Notes: a model not told the origin generated them from the letters alone. A stretch of 64,000 nt of DNA from Lichenibacterium minor (GCF_004137685.1 NZ_QYBB01000011.1:1-64000); one strand, 5' to 3'; counted from the stretch's first letter, positions 31,510 through 41,700 are shown. A program made the numbers and translations.

Positions 31510-31539
31510 ATTAGAGGCAGGATCAAGCAGAAGTCGCAA
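31510..31539 (-). promoter_or_regulatory. Predicted promoter of hfq-hflX
   Basis: On the minus strand TTGCGA (-35, 31539-31534) and TCTAAT (-10, 31515-31510; five of six consensus bases) are spaced by 18 bases. It lies in the 261-base gap after ntrX, so hfq-hflX can be transcribed apart from the ntr genes. Confidence 0.5.
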
Positions 31540-31577
31540 GCGGAACTTCCCGCGCGTCCCCGTCGGCCTGGGCCGGG

Positions 31578-32945
31578 TCAGTCGATGGCGAGAGACTTCA
31601 GCTTCCGATGGAGCGCCGAACGTTCCATGCCGATGAACTCGGCCGTGCGGGAGATGTTTCCGCCGAATCGGCTGATCTGGGCCACCAGGTATTCGCGCTC
31701 GAACACTTCTCGGGCTTCGCGCAGCGGCAGGCTCATCAGCTTCTCGCCCCCTGCCCCGTTGGGCGTGGCCGGCACCAGCGCACCGATCTCGGAGGGCAGC
31801 ATGTCGGCGGTGATCTCGGCCTCGGGATCGCCGGCGGCGAGGATCATCAGCCGTTCGACGTTGTTGCGCAGCTGGCGGATGTTGCCCGGCCAGTCGTGCG
31901 ACTGCAGCACCGCCATGGCGTCGGCGCCGATCCGCCGCCGGGGCAGGCCGGTGTTGGCCGACACCTGGTCCATGAAGAAGGACACGAGTTCGGGGATGTC
32001 GTCGCGCCGCTCCGACAGGGCCGGCACCCGCACGGGCACGACGGCCAGCCGGTGGAACAGGTCCTCGCGGAAGCCCCCTTCCGCGATCAGCGCCGGGAGG
32101 TCGCGCGCCGTCGACGAGATGATGCGGACGTCGACGTGGACGCGCGCCGTGCCGCCGACCCGTTGGAAGTTCTGGTCCACCAGCACGCGCAGGATGCGGC
32201 TCTGGGTTTCCCGGGGCATGTCGGCCACTTCGTCGATGAAGAGCGTGCCCCCGTGCGCTTCTTCGAGCGCGCCGACCTTCCGCCCGCGCCCGTCCGCCCC
32301 TTCCACGCCGAACAGCTCCGTTTCCATCGCTTCGGGCAGCATGGTGGCGGCGTTGATCACCACGAAGGGCGAGGCGGCGCGGCCCGACCCCGCGTGGATC
32401 ATGCGCGCCGCCAGCTCCTTGCCGGTGCCGGGAGCGCCGGCGATCAGCACGCGGGAGTTGGCGGGGCCCACCTTGTCGATCACCTGGCGGAGCTGATTCG
32501 AGCTGGTCGAGCGGCCGACGACGCGGTCCGTGGTGAGCGAGCGCGTCTTCAGCTCGACGTTCTCGCGCTTCAGCCGCGAGGTTTCCAGCGCCCGCTCGGC
32601 GACCAGCACCAGCCGGTCGGCCTTGAAGGGCTTCTCGATGAAGTCGTAGGCGCCGAGCCGGATGGCCGACACCGCCGTCTCGATGTTGCCGTGACCCGAG
32701 ATCATCACCACCGGCAGCGTCGGGTGCTGCTCCTTGATGATCTCCAGCAGCTGCAGGCCGTCGAGCCGCGAGCCCTGGAGCCAGATGTCGAGGAACATCA
32801 GGTGGGGCCGTCGCGCCGCCAGCAGGGCCAGCGCGTCGTCGGCGTCCTTGGCGACGCGCGTGCCGTGGCCCTCGTCCGACAGGATGCCCGACACGAGTTC
32901 GCGGATGTCGGCTTCGTCGTCGACGATGAGGATGTCCGTGGCCAT
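31578..32945 (-). CDS. ntrX: Nitrogen response regulator NtrX
   Basis: 455 aa. Receiver domain (Asp53 acceptor, FLDIWLQG), AAA+ domain (Walker A GAPGTGKE, Walker B-like TLFIDEVAD) and a Fis-type C-terminal helix-turn-helix (NISRTAEFIGMERSALHRKL). The GAFTGA loop needed to contact sigma-54 is absent: after LFG the sequence runs VEGADGRGRKVGALEEA. This is known for NtrX of many alphaproteobacteria and implies it does not act as a classical sigma-54 activator. It pairs with NtrY, encoded five bases upstream, and controls nitrogen, redox and envelope genes in relatives. Confidence 0.96.
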   Translation of the reverse strand: MATDILIVDDEADIRELVSGILSDEGHGTRVAKDADDALALLAARRPHLMFLDIWLQGSRLDGLQLLEIIKEQHPTLPVVMISGHGNIETAVSAIRLGAYDFIEKPFKADRLVLVAERALETSRLKRENVELKTRSLTTDRVVGRSTSSNQLRQVIDKVGPANSRVLIAGAPGTGKELAARMIHAGSGRAASPFVVINAATMLPEAMETELFGVEGADGRGRKVGALEEAHGGTLFIDEVADMPRETQSRILRVLVDQNFQRVGGTARVHVDVRIISSTARDLPALIAEGGFREDLFHRLAVVPVRVPALSERRDDIPELVSFFMDQVSANTGLPRRRIGADAMAVLQSHDWPGNIRQLRNNVERLMILAAGDPEAEITADMLPSEIGALVPATPNGAGGEKLMSLPLREAREVFEREYLVAQISRFGGNISRTAEFIGMERSALHRKLKSLAID

Positions 32946-32950
32946 GGCTC

Positions 32951-35215
32951 TCAGGCTTTCTCGGCGAGGGAGCCCGACGCCGGGGCGGCGTCGGCTCGGG
33001 CCGGCGGGTCGATGGGGAAGTGCAGGCGCACACGGGCGCCGCGGTGGCCGGGCGCGTCGAGGAGTTCGATCCCGCCGCCGTGATCCTCCAGGATCTTGGC
33101 GACGATCGCGAGCCCCAGGCCCGTGCCCTCGGCCCGGGTCGTCATGTAGGGCTCCAGCAGCCGCTGGCGGTTCTCGGTCGGGAAACCCTTGCCGTTGTCG
33201 ACCACGTCGATCACGGCCTGGCCGTCGGCGGCGCGGTGCAGCGACACGGCCACCCGCCCCGGCTCGCGCTCGTCGGGCGGCAGCGACGCCATGTGGGCGG
33301 CGACGCCCTCGGTGGCGTTCTTGACGATGTTGGTCAGGGCCTGGGACAGGAGCCGCCGGTCGAATCGCGCCACCAGCGGCTCCGCCGGCAGCTCCTCGTC
33401 GAGGACGATCTCCGGGTTGCCGACCCGCATCAGGAAGGCGACCTGGGCCACGCATTTGGCGAGGTCGTCCTCGGCCAGCAGGGCCTTCGGCATGCGGGCG
33501 AAGGAGGAGAACTCGTCCACCATCCGCTTCATGTCCTCGACCTGGCGGATGATCGTGTCGGTGCACTGGTCGAACACGTCGCGCCCTTCCGTGATCACCT
33601 TGCTGTAGCGGCGCTTCAGCCGTTCGGCCGACAGCTGGATGGGCGTCAGCGGGTTCTTGATCTCGTGGGCGATGCGGCGCGCCACGTCGGCCCAGGCGGA
33701 GGTGCGCTGGGCCGACACGAGGTCGGTGATGTCGTCCAGCGTCACCACGGAGTTGCGCTCGGCCTTGCCGCTGAGCTCGCTCGCCACGCGGACGTTGAAG
33801 GTCCTTTCCCGGCCCGCCCGGGACAGCGTCACCTGGCCCTGCTGCAGCCGCTGGCGGCCGCCCCGGGTTTCGGACAGCAGGCCGGACAGCTCGGGGACGG
33901 CCGTCCCCAGCGAACGCCCGACGGCCGGCGTTCCGGCCGGGTCGGCGAGGTCGAGCAGTTTCTGCGCCGACGCGTTCACCACCGTCACGTCGCCCTTGGC
34001 GTCCACGCCGATCACCGCCGCCGGCACGCCCGACAGCACCGCTTCGGTGAACAGCCGGCGCGCGTCGATCGTTTCGCGGGCCGCGATCAGGCGGTTCTGC
34101 TGCAACCGCAGCTCGGAGATCATCTTGTTGAAGGTTTCGCCCAGGCGGGCCAGGTCGCCCTCGGACCGCCGGATCGGCACCTGCACGTAGAGGTTCCCGG
34201 AGGACACCTGGTCGGTGGCGTCGATCAGCCGGCGGATCGGGGCCACCAGGAGGTTGGCGAAGGACAGGCCGAGCCAGATCGCCGACAGCAGCATGATGGC
34301 CGCCAGCAGGCCGTACATGACGATGAAGGCCACCTGGATGGACTTGCGGTGGAGGTCGAAGTTGAGGAACGCCCGGGTGATCTCCTCGGCGTGCTGCTGG
34401 AAGCCGATGGTGAAGGGGTCGAGCGGGCGCGCCACGTAAAGGAAGCTGTTGTCGAAGGTCGGCATGGAGCGCATGGCCACGAAGGTGCGGCCGTTGTCCG
34501 GGCGGTAGCAGACCTGTTCGCCGCGGCGCACCTCGTCGAGCACCGCGGCGTTCGGCGTCACGACCTGGAGGGGCTGGCCGGTGTCGACCTTCTCGGTCAC
34601 GGCCCCGTTCGCGTTCATGATCACGGCCGTGGTGAACCCGAGCGACTGCACGCGCGAATCGAAGAAGTTCTGGAAGAACTTGCGGTCGCCGTAGCCGATC
34701 CGCGCCCGCGACAGGTCGAGCGCCGTGAGGTCGGCGTCGCGCTGAAGCGAATCGCACTGCTTGGAGCGGATCAGCTTGCCGGCCGCGGTGGTCTCGCCGA
34801 TGAAGCTGCCGACGTCGTCGACGAAACCGGGGTACAGGCCCCGTTCCAGGGCGACGGCCCCCACCACCGCCATGATCACCGCCGGCACCGCCGCCGTGAT
34901 GCTGAACAGCCCCACGATGTAGGCGTGCAGCCGGGCGCCGGCCTGCTTGGTGCGCCAGGCCGCGAGCAGCTTCCAGGCTTCCGCCGCCACGAGGCCGAAC
35001 AGCACCAGCGCGATGATGCCGTCGGCGAGGAACACGTCCACCACCACGGCGTCGGTGGGGACGATGGGGGTGAAGCCGGTGAACACCGCGAAGCTCGCCA
35101 GGGCCGACGCCAGCGCCAGCGCGACGACGACGGGCGCGATCCGCAGGTTGAACCGCCGGTCGTCGCGCTTCACCGTGGCGGTGTCGGGGCCGTCCCTGCC
35201 TGTCTGATCCGTCAA
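32951..35215 (-). CDS. ntrY: Nitrogen regulation sensor histidine kinase NtrY
   Basis: 754 aa with the start used here. Three N-terminal membrane segments (about 26-45, 58-78, 98-122), a periplasmic stretch, a fourth segment (295-322), HAMP (322-375), PAS (383-500), the HisKA H-box (His517 in [13 protein letters not shown]) and an HATPase domain with DNGKGFP and GTGLGLAIV. It phosphorylates NtrX. The likely start is TTG at 35215; a GTG at about 35170 is an alternative. A longer frame upstream includes the promoter and is not coding. The protein ends five bases before ntrX. Confidence 0.95.
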   Translation of the reverse strand: MTDQTGRDGPDTATVKRDDRRFNLRIAPVVVALALASALASFAVFTGFTPIVPTDAVVVDVFLADGIIALVLFGLVAAEAWKLLAAWRTKQAGARLHAYIVGLFSITAAVPAVIMAVVGAVALERGLYPGFVDDVGSFIGETTAAGKLIRSKQCDSLQRDADLTALDLSRARIGYGDRKFFQNFFDSRVQSLGFTTAVIMNANGAVTEKVDTGQPLQVVTPNAAVLDEVRRGEQVCYRPDNGRTFVAMRSMPTFDNSFLYVARPLDPFTIGFQQHAEEITRAFLNFDLHRKSIQVAFIVMYGLLAAIMLLSAIWLGLSFANLLVAPIRRLIDATDQVSSGNLYVQVPIRRSEGDLARLGETFNKMISELRLQQNRLIAARETIDARRLFTEAVLSGVPAAVIGVDAKGDVTVVNASAQKLLDLADPAGTPAVGRSLGTAVPELSGLLSETRGGRQRLQQGQVTLSRAGRERTFNVRVASELSGKAERNSVVTLDDITDLVSAQRTSAWADVARRIAHEIKNPLTPIQLSAERLKRRYSKVITEGRDVFDQCTDTIIRQVEDMKRMVDEFSSFARMPKALLAEDDLAKCVAQVAFLMRVGNPEIVLDEELPAEPLVARFDRRLLSQALTNIVKNATEGVAAHMASLPPDEREPGRVAVSLHRAADGQAVIDVVDNGKGFPTENRQRLLEPYMTTRAEGTGLGLAIVAKILEDHGGGIELLDAPGHRGARVRLHFPIDPPARADAAPASGSLAEKA

Positions 35216-35310
35216 GCGCGTCGATCCGTGGAGCGGGGACCCGGGCTGGCGTCTGCGCCCGGGGCCGTCGCGGTGCTGCCGTGCCGGCCGGGGTCGCCGG
35301 CCGTTGCATT

Positions 35311-35339
35311 TATACAGCACTGTTGCCGGATTGCAGCAA
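35311..35339 (-). promoter_or_regulatory. Predicted promoter of ntrYX
   Basis: On the minus strand TTGCTG (-35, 35339-35334) and TGTATA (-10, 35316-35311) are 17 bases apart, in a short A+T-rich stretch immediately after the ntrC terminator hairpin. The transcript would start about 85-90 bases before ntrY. It makes ntrYX a unit separate from dusB-ntrBC. Confidence 0.6.
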
Positions 35340-35350
35340 ATTCAGGGCGC

Positions 35351-35376
35351 CCCGGAGGGGAGGGCTCCCCTCCGGG
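35351..35376 (-). terminator. Hairpin terminator after ntrC
   Basis: A perfect 10-bp stem (CCCGGAGGGG at 35351-35360 with its complement at 35367-35376) and a 6-base loop touch the ntrC stop codon at 35377. On the minus strand it is followed by a GC-rich spacer and then AATTT rather than a direct T tract. Confidence 0.6.
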
Positions 35377-36864
35377 TCAGCGCGGCAGGCGCATCAGCTT
35401 GATGTCGAGCTCCCGGACCTTCTTGCGCAGCGTGTTGCGGTTCAGCCCGAGCATCTCGGCCGCCTTGATCTGGTTGCCCCGCGTCGCCGCCAGGGCGGCC
35501 GACACGAGCGGAACTTCGAGCTCGCGCAGCACGCGATGGTAGAGGCCCGGCGGCGGCAGGTCCTCGCCGTGCTTGGCGAACAGGTCGGCGAGGTGTCGCT
35601 CGACGGCGCCCGTCAGCCCGCCCTCCTCCGCGCCGGCCGCGGGAGCGTCGAAGCCCCCGCCGAGCAGACCCGCGGCGATCTCGGACGTCGGCGCCAGGGT
35701 CTGGTTCGGCCTGTTCAACCCGAGCTCCGCTTCCACCAGCGGCGCCGTGATGACCTCCTGCGGGTAGAGGGCCGCGAGGCGGCGGACCAGGTTCTCGAGC
35801 TCGCGCACGTTTCCGGGCCAGCGGTAGCGCTTGAGCCGGTCGTGGGCGCCGGTGTCCATGTGCTTCAGCGGCAGGCCTTCGGCGGCGGCGGCGGTGAAGA
35901 AGTGGCGGGCGAGGTGGGGGATGTCCTCGGCGCGCTCGCGCAGCGGCGGCAGGCGGATCGGCACGACGTTGAGACGGAAGAACAGGTCCTCGCGGAACAG
36001 GCCCTGCCCGATCGTGACGCGCAGGTCCTTGTTGGTGGCGGCGACGATGCGGACGTTGGTCTTGATCGGCGTGCGGCCGCCCACCGTTGTGTATTCGGCC
36101 TGCTGGAGCACGCGCAGCAGCCGCGTCTGCGCTTCCATCGGCATGTCGCCGATCTCGTCGAGGAACAGCGTGCCCCCTTCCGCCTGCTCGAAGCGGCCGG
36201 CCGACCGGGTGTTGGCGCCCGTGAAGGCGCCCTTCTCGTGGCCGAACAGCTCGGATTCGATGAGGTCGCGCGGGATCGCCGCCATGTTGATGGCGACGAA
36301 CGGCCCGGACTTGCGCTTGCCGTAATCGTGCAGCGCGCGGGCCACCAGCTCCTTGCCGGTGCCCGACTCCCCCGAGATCATCACGGTGAGGTCGGTCTGC
36401 ATCAGCCGCGCCAGCGTGCGGTAGATTTCCTGCATGGCGGGCGAGCGGCCGATCAGCGGCATCGCGTCGAGTTCCTCGCCCTGGGGCGTCTCCTTCTGGC
36501 GCGGCTCCGCCATGGCGCGGCCCACGATGGCCACGAGCTCCTTCAGGTCGAAGGGCTTCGGCAGGTAGTCGTAGGCGCCGCGCTCGGACGCCTTGATGGC
36601 CGTCATGAAGGTGTTCTGCGCGCTCATCACGATGATGGGCAGGTCGGGGCGCAGCTTCTTGATGCGGGGCAGCAGCTCGAAGGCGTTCTCGTCCGGCATG
36701 ACGACGTCCGTGATGACGAGGTCGCCGTCGCCCGCCTGGACCCAGCGCCACAGCGAGGCCGCCGTGCCGGTCGTCCGGACGTCGTAGCCGGCGCGCGACA
36801 GCGCCTGGCTCACCACGGTGCGGATGGCGGTGTCGTCGTCGGCAACGAGGATGTGGCCGTTCAT
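35377..36864 (-). CDS. ntrC: Nitrogen regulation response regulator NtrC
   Basis: 495 aa. Receiver (Asp53 in [10 protein letters not shown]), sigma-54 interaction AAA+ domain with an intact [10 protein letters not shown] loop, Walker A GESGTGKE and Walker [13 protein letters not shown], and a Fis-type helix-turn-helix ([20 protein letters not shown]). Phosphorylated by NtrB under nitrogen limitation, it activates sigma-54 promoters such as glnA-type and amt genes in relatives. It follows ntrB by 34 bases. Confidence 0.97.
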   Translation of the reverse strand: MNGHILVADDDTAIRTVVSQALSRAGYDVRTTGTAASLWRWVQAGDGDLVITDVVMPDENAFELLPRIKKLRPDLPIIVMSAQNTFMTAIKASERGAYDYLPKPFDLKELVAIVGRAMAEPRQKETPQGEELDAMPLIGRSPAMQEIYRTLARLMQTDLTVMISGESGTGKELVARALHDYGKRKSGPFVAINMAAIPRDLIESELFGHEKGAFTGANTRSAGRFEQAEGGTLFLDEIGDMPMEAQTRLLRVLQQAEYTTVGGRTPIKTNVRIVAATNKDLRVTIGQGLFREDLFFRLNVVPIRLPPLRERAEDIPHLARHFFTAAAAEGLPLKHMDTGAHDRLKRYRWPGNVRELENLVRRLAALYPQEVITAPLVEAELGLNRPNQTLAPTSEIAAGLLGGGFDAPAAGAEEGGLTGAVERHLADLFAKHGEDLPPPGLYHRVLRELEVPLVSAALAATRGNQIKAAEMLGLNRNTLRKKVRELDIKLMRLPR

Positions 36865-36898
36865 CGCCGATACTTCCCTTACGCTGTGCGCCGGACCG

Positions 36899-38074
36899 TC
36901 ACGCCTCGCTTCCGCCCCGCCCGTCGCGCGCGGCGAACATGGGCAGGAGGACGCGAAAGGTCGTCCGGCGCGGATAGGACTCGCATTCCACGGTTCCCCC
37001 GTGGTCGCCGATCACCTTCGCCACCAGTGCAAGTCCAAGGCCAGTTCCCGAGGATTTGGTGGTCACGAAGGGATCGAACAGGTGGGCGGCGATGTCGGAC
37101 GGCACGCCGGGACCGTTGTCCCGCACGCAGAACTCGAGCGGCAGGCTGACGGGCGTCGGCGAGCCCGGCGTGCGCAGCCGGACGCCGGGCCGGAAGGCCG
37201 TCGTCAGCTCGATGGTCCCGTCGATCGTGTCGGGCCCGAGGGCTTCGGCGGCGTTCTTGACGAGGTTCAGGAACACCTGGATCAGCTGGTCGCGGTTGCC
37301 GAACACCGGCGGCAGCGACGGGTCGTAGGTTTCGGCGAAGCGGATGTGGCGGGCGAAGCCCGCCAAGGCGACGCGCTTCACGTGGTCCAGCACGGCGTGG
37401 ATGTTGACGCTGTCCCGCTCGATCGGCCTGAGGTCGGAGAAGGCCTCCATGCGGTCGACCAGCTTCACGATCCGGTCGGTTTCCTCGCAGATCAGGCTGG
37501 TCAGGGCCCTGTCCTCGTCGCCCACCGCCGTTTCGAGGAGCTGCGCCGCGCCGCGGATGCCCGACAGCGGGTTCTTGATCTCGTGCGCCAGCATGGCGGC
37601 CAGCGCAGAAACTGAGCGCGCTGCACCCCGATGGGTCAGTTGCCTGTCGAACTTCGCGGCAATCGATCGTTCCTGAAGCAGGATCATCACCCGGCCGCGC
37701 GGCTCCTGCATGGGGCTGACGTGGATGTCGACGACGCGGTCCGGCCCGAGCTTCGGGTTGCCGAGGTCGACCTGGTATTCGTTGAGGGCCGCGTCGCGCC
37801 GTCTGGCCTGCTCGAGCAGGGACAGCAGCGGCGACGCGAAGGGGACGATGTCGCTGAGGCGGTGGCGCCTGAGCACGGCGCGGCTCATATCGAAGAAGGT
37901 TTCGGCGGCGGCGTTGGCTTCCACCACGGTGCCGTCCGCTTCCACGGTCAGCACCGCATGGGGCAGCAGGTTCATGACGTCGCCCGCCTGGGCGAAGCCG
38001 CCGTCGGCGCGGGGTCCGCCGGCACGGGCGCTCCCGGCGCGGTTGCCAGCCGGGCGGGGCTCGGGATCGGTCAT
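36899..38074 (-). CDS. ntrB: Nitrogen regulation sensor kinase NtrB
   Basis: 391 aa, soluble. An N-terminal PAS domain (about 30-140), HisKA with His164 ([15 protein letters not shown]) and HATPase (N-box [11 protein letters not shown], then [15 protein letters not shown]). It phosphorylates or dephosphorylates NtrC according to PII status. The ATG at 38074 overlaps the dusB stop (ATGA). The frame is open far upstream in the shadow of dusB, which is not coding in that frame. Confidence 0.96.
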   Translation of the reverse strand: MTDPEPRPAGNRAGSARAGGPRADGGFAQAGDVMNLLPHAVLTVEADGTVVEANAAAETFFDMSRAVLRRHRLSDIVPFASPLLSLLEQARRRDAALNEYQVDLGNPKLGPDRVVDIHVSPMQEPRGRVMILLQERSIAAKFDRQLTHRGAARSVSALAAMLAHEIKNPLSGIRGAAQLLETAVGDEDRALTSLICEETDRIVKLVDRMEAFSDLRPIERDSVNIHAVLDHVKRVALAGFARHIRFAETYDPSLPPVFGNRDQLIQVFLNLVKNAAEALGPDTIDGTIELTTAFRPGVRLRTPGSPTPVSLPLEFCVRDNGPGVPSDIAAHLFDPFVTTKSSGTGLGLALVAKVIGDHGGTVECESYPRRTTFRVLLPMFAARDGRGGSEA

Positions 38075-39138
38075 GCCGCGAGGTCCAGGTCGGCGGGAAT
38101 GTCGAAGACGCGGCCCAGCATGCGGCGGGTCGCCCGGTGGTCGTCGCTGGTCGCCATGGCGGCGCGCAGGGCCGCGCAGGCGCCGAGCGCCGCGGCGTCG
38201 CCGGCGAGCTCCGCCGCGCGGTGCTCCGCATAGGCGACGAGGTGCTTGCGGGCATGGCGGTTGCCGCCTTCGGGGCCGAAGCCGTCGAGCAGGGCGTCGA
38301 AATGCGCGAGCGCGGCGTCCCGGCGCGCGGCGAGCGGCGGGGGCGCCCAGGCTTCGCCGCGCAGGTCGGCGGCGATCTCGCCGACGAGCCAGGGGCGCCC
38401 CACCGCCGCGCGCCCGACCATCACGGCGTCGGCGCCCGACGCGGCCAGCATGGCGCGGGCGTCGGCCACGGACGCGCAATCGCCGTTGACGACCACGGGG
38501 ATCGACACGGCCCGCTTCACCGCCGCGACCGCGCCCCAGTCGGCGCGGCCCTTGTAGAACTGCTGGCGCGTGCGGCCGTGCACGGTCACCAGCGCCGCGC
38601 CCTCGGCTTCGGCGCGGCGCGCGAGCTCGGGGGCGTTGAGGCAGGCGTCGTCCCAGCCGAGCCGCATCTTGACGGTGACGGGCACCGAGACGGCGGCCAC
38701 AACCGCCCGGACGAGCCGGACCGCGGCGTCGAGGTCGCGCATCAGCGCCGAACCGGCGAGGCCGCCCGTCACCTTCTTGGCGGGGCAGCCCATGTTGATG
38801 TCGATCGCGACCGCGCCGCCGTCCGCCGCCGCGCGGGCCCCATCGGCCAGCGCTTCGGCCCGGCACCCCGCGATCTGCACGACGTGCGGGTCGAGCCCGG
38901 CGCCGGCGGCCCGCGCGAGGCTCGCCGCCTCGCCCCGGGCGAGGTGGTCGCCCACCACCATCTCGGACACGGTCAGCGAGGCGCCGAAACGCTGCGCGGC
39001 GCGGCGCATGCCGAGGTCGGTCACCCCCGCCATCGGCGCCAGCAGGGCCCGCCCCCCGAGCGACAGGGCGCCGAGGCGGAGCGCCGCGGCGCCCTGCCCC
39101 GCCGGGGGGCGCAGCTCGGAAGTTCGGGAGTGTGCCAT
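38071..39138 (-). CDS. dusB: tRNA-dihydrouridine synthase DusB (NifR3)
   Basis: 355 aa flavoprotein with a TIM barrel. [12 protein letters not shown] (FMN binding), [20 protein letters not shown] with the catalytic Cys, [11 protein letters not shown] and VVNGDC match DusB. It reduces uridine to dihydrouridine in tRNA D-loops. Located upstream of ntrBC, which gave the older name nifR3. The ATG at 39138 is the likely start; upstream codons lack homology. Overlap with ntrB couples their translation. Confidence 0.95.
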   Translation of the reverse strand: MAHSRTSELRPPAGQGAAALRLGALSLGGRALLAPMAGVTDLGMRRAAQRFGASLTVSEMVVGDHLARGEAASLARAAGAGLDPHVVQIAGCRAEALADGARAAADGGAVAIDINMGCPAKKVTGGLAGSALMRDLDAAVRLVRAVVAAVSVPVTVKMRLGWDDACLNAPELARRAEAEGAALVTVHGRTRQQFYKGRADWGAVAAVKRAVSIPVVVNGDCASVADARAMLAASGADAVMVGRAAVGRPWLVGEIAADLRGEAWAPPPLAARRDAALAHFDALLDGFGPEGGNRHARKHLVAYAEHRAAELAGDAAALGACAALRAAMATSDDHRATRRMLGRVFDIPADLDLAA

Positions 39139-39283
39139 CGTCGCGGTCCAGGGCCCAGCAGCCCGACGACCGCGGGGGTCGCTGCCGCTTTGCGCGCCAA
39201 TCGGAAATCTGCCCACAGCATAGCCAATCGCCGCGGAGCGGCAAGGTCGGCGGGGCGGTGCGGCCCGGACCCTCCTCTCCGGT

Positions 39284-39313
39284 TTGACGCAGGGAGCGAA
39301 AGGCTGGAGATAG
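39284..39313 (+). promoter_or_regulatory. Possible promoter of ispDF
   Basis: TTGACG at 39284-39289 and AGATAG at 39308-39313 are 18 bases apart, about 32 bases before the ispDF ATG in the divergent gap with dusB. Confidence 0.4.
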
Positions 39314-39344
39314 GGCCGCTCTCAAGGGAAGCCGCGACGGGTCG

Positions 39345-40544
39345 ATGATGGAACGAGTTCACGTGCTGGTCGTGGCGGCGGGGCGCGGGTCCCGCGCCGG
39401 GGAAGGGCTGCCCAAGCAGTACCGCGTCCTCGCGGGCCGGCCGGTGCTCGCCCGCACGCTCGAAGCCTTCGTCGACCGGGACGACGTCGCTGGCGTGGCG
39501 ACCGTCATCCACGCCGACGACCGCGCCCTCTACGACGGCGCCGCGGCGGGCCTCGCGGGACGCGATCGCCTGGCGGCCCCCGTCACGGGCGGCGCCACCC
39601 GGCAGGACAGCGTCCGCGCCGGGCTCGACGCGCTCGCGGCGCGGGGGGCCGAGCCCGACGACATCGTGCTCATCCACGACGGCGCCCGACCCTTCGCGAT
39701 GGCGGAGCTCGTCGCGCGCGCCATCGCGGCGGCGGCCCGCTTCGGCGCGGCCGTGCCGGGCTGCGCGGTGTTCGACACCGTCAAGGCCGTCGACGCATCG
39801 GGACGGATCACGGGCACGCCGGACCGCTCCGGCCTGCGCGCCGTGCAGACGCCGCAGTCGTTCCGGTTCGGCCTGATCCGCGAGGCCCACGGCCGCGCGG
39901 TGGCCGAAGGGCGGCACGACCTCACCGACGACGCCGCCGTGGCGGAGTTCGCCGGCCATGCCGTGACGGTCTTCGAGGGCGACCCGGCCAACACCAAGAT
40001 CACCACGTCGTCCGACCTCCAAGCCGCGGAGCTCCGCTTGCAGACCGCCCTCCTCGACGTCCGCACCGGCCAGGGCTTCGACGTCCATTCCTTCGTCGAA
40101 GGCGACCACGTCTGGCTCGGCGGCGTGAAGATCCCGCATACGCGCAAGCTCAGCGGACATTCCGACGCCGATGTCGTGCTCCACGCCCTCACCGACGCGC
40201 TGCTCGCCACCATCGGCGACGGCGACATCGGCTCGCATTTCCCCCCCTCCGACATGCAGTGGAAGGGCGCTTCCTCCGACCGGTTCCTGCGCCACGCGGT
40301 GGAGCGCGTGCGGGCCCGCGGCGGCGTCATCGCCAACATCAACGCCACGATCGTGTGCGAAGCGCCGCGCATCGGCCCGCACCGCGAAGCGATGCAGAAG
40401 CGCATCGCCGAGATCGCCGGCATCGGTCCCGACCGGGTCGGCATCACGGCCGGCACGTCGGAGCGGATGGGCTTCACGGGGCGCGAGGAGGGCATCGTCG
40501 CCTGGGGCCTCGCCACCGTGCGCCTGCCCGTCACGGCGGACTGA
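39345..40544 (+). CDS. ispDF: Bifunctional IspD/IspF (MEP cytidylyltransferase / MECDP synthase)
   Basis: 399 aa fusion. The IspD half (1-230) has [25 protein letters not shown] and the [14 protein letters not shown] segment; the IspF half (about 238-399) starts at [11 protein letters not shown] with the metal ligands (Asp, His) and later [19 protein letters not shown] and [11 protein letters not shown]. It catalyses the third and fifth steps of the non-mevalonate isoprenoid pathway; the fusion is standard in alphaproteobacteria. Tandem ATGs at 39345 and 39348. Confidence 0.97.
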   Translation: MMERVHVLVVAAGRGSRAGEGLPKQYRVLAGRPVLARTLEAFVDRDDVAGVATVIHADDRALYDGAAAGLAGRDRLAAPVTGGATRQDSVRAGLDALAARGAEPDDIVLIHDGARPFAMAELVARAIAAAARFGAAVPGCAVFDTVKAVDASGRITGTPDRSGLRAVQTPQSFRFGLIREAHGRAVAEGRHDLTDDAAVAEFAGHAVTVFEGDPANTKITTSSDLQAAELRLQTALLDVRTGQGFDVHSFVEGDHVWLGGVKIPHTRKLSGHSDADVVLHALTDALLATIGDGDIGSHFPPSDMQWKGASSDRFLRHAVERVRARGGVIANINATIVCEAPRIGPHREAMQKRIAEIAGIGPDRVGITAGTSERMGFTGREEGIVAWGLATVRLPVTAD

Positions 40545-40548
40545 ACGG

Positions 40549-41037
40549 GTGCTGCCCGCTCCCTTCCTCGACCGCGCGACGGCGCTCGTCGCCGCCTGCC
40601 GCGACCGCGGCCTCGTCCTCGCCACGGCGGAATCCTGCACGGGCGGGCTGGTGTCCGCGCTCATCACGGAGGTGCCGGGGTCGTCGGCGGCCTTCGACCG
40701 CGGGTTCGCGACCTATTCCAACGCCGCGAAGGCCGAGATGCTCGGCGTGTCGCCGGCGCTGATCGCCGCGGAGGGCGCCGTGTCCGAAGCCGTGGCGCGC
40801 GCCATGGCGGCGGGCGCGCTCGCCCGGTCGGGCGCCGACATCGCCGTGTCGATCACCGGCGTGGCCGGCCCGGGCGGCGGGACGGCGGCGAAGCCCGTGG
40901 GGCTGGTGCATTTCGCCCGCGCGCGCCGCGACGGCGCCGTCACGGCGGTGGAGCGCCGGTTCGGCGACATCGGCCGCAACGCCGTGCGGCTGGCCTCGGT
41001 GGCGCAGGCCTTGGAGCTCTTCGAAGGCGCGCTGTGA
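40549..41037 (+). CDS. pncC: CinA-type nicotinamide-nucleotide amidase
   Basis: 162 aa, the stand-alone C-terminal domain of CinA. ATAESCTGGLVSALITEVPG with its Ser/Cys region, GVAGPGGGTAAKPVGLV and the early KAEMLGVS segment are diagnostic. It deamidates NMN to nicotinate mononucleotide in pyridine-nucleotide recycling. The start is GTG at 40549, four bases after the ispDF stop. Convergent with the RatA/Coq10-like gene. Confidence 0.93.
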   Translation: MLPAPFLDRATALVAACRDRGLVLATAESCTGGLVSALITEVPGSSAAFDRGFATYSNAAKAEMLGVSPALIAAEGAVSEAVARAMAAGALARSGADIAVSITGVAGPGGGTAAKPVGLVHFARARRDGAVTAVERRFGDIGRNAVRLASVAQALELFEGAL

Positions 41038-41055
41038 GGACCGCGCCGGCGCGCT

Positions 41056-41517
41056 TCAGCCGTAAACCTTGTCGGCGCGCTCCTCGAAGGCTTCCGCGAA
41101 GCGGCTGAAGGCACCTTCGAACATCGAGCCCATCAGGAGCCCCAGCATTCGGCTCTTGAACTCGTAGGTGATGAAGAACTCCACCGTGCACCCGGCGGAA
41201 CCGTCGCCGGGCGGCCGGTCGCGAAAGGTCCAGCGGTTTTCAAGGCTGCGGAACGGCCCGTCGATATATTCGGCCACGATGACGTTCGTGGCGCGGTCCA
41301 GCGTCACCCGGCTGGTGAAGCTTTCCCGGATGGCCTTGAAGCCCACCCGCATGTCGGCCACCAGCACCTCGCGCCCGTCCGGCAGCGTCGACCGGCGCCG
41401 CACCGTCAGGCCCTGGCACAGCGGCAGGAAACCCGGATACTTCTCCACGTCCGCCACGAGGTCGAACATCCTGGCGGCCGGGTGGGCGACGTTGCGGGTC
41501 GTGCGGAACGAGGGCAT
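41056..41517 (-). CDS. RatA/Coq10-like START-domain protein
   Basis: 153 aa SRPBCC (START) fold: AARMFDLVADVEKYPGFLPLC at the front, then FKAIRESFTSRV and the C-terminal TYEFKSRMLGLLMG, all typical of the Coq10/RatA family. In alphaproteobacteria it is thought to carry or chaperone ubiquinone, as mitochondrial Coq10 does; the E. coli homologue was described as a ribosome-associated toxin. The ATG at 41517 matches the family start (PSFRTTRNV). The gene commonly lies beside ispDF/cinA and lipA. Confidence 0.9.
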   Translation of the reverse strand: MPSFRTTRNVAHPAARMFDLVADVEKYPGFLPLCQGLTVRRRSTLPDGREVLVADMRVGFKAIRESFTSRVTLDRATNVIVAEYIDGPFRSLENRWTFRDRPPGDGSAGCTVEFFITYEFKSRMLGLLMGSMFEGAFSRFAEAFEERADKVYG

Positions 41518-41686
41518 GGCGGGAACACGCGGCTTCAGCTTGGGATGCGGGCGGGTCGCCCCGCCCCGGATCGGGTCACGCCGATATGGCGACGCGCCGC
41601 GCCTGGAGTAGCGCCCCGCGCCCCCCTGCCGCAAGCCGCGGCGGCGCGGACCTCCGATGCGCCCCGTGCCCCGCGCTTTCGGTTTT

Positions 41687-41700
41687 CGTTAACCCTAACG
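41687..41700. promoter_or_regulatory. Dyad element upstream of the exopolysaccharide cluster
   Basis: CGTTA-ACCC-TAACG (41687-41700) is an imperfect palindrome with perfect 5-base arms inside a short A+T-rich stretch, 68 bases before the first exopolysaccharide gene. It contains GTTAACC, reminiscent of a CtrA half-site (TTAACC), but the second TTAA at the correct spacing is missing. A regulator site is inferred only from position and symmetry. Confidence 0.3.

Noticed and set aside
33020..35542. Open frame of about 840 codons on the plus strand opposite ntrY
   Set aside because: Shadow of ntrY codon structure; His/Arg/Gly/Val-rich with no recognisable domain.
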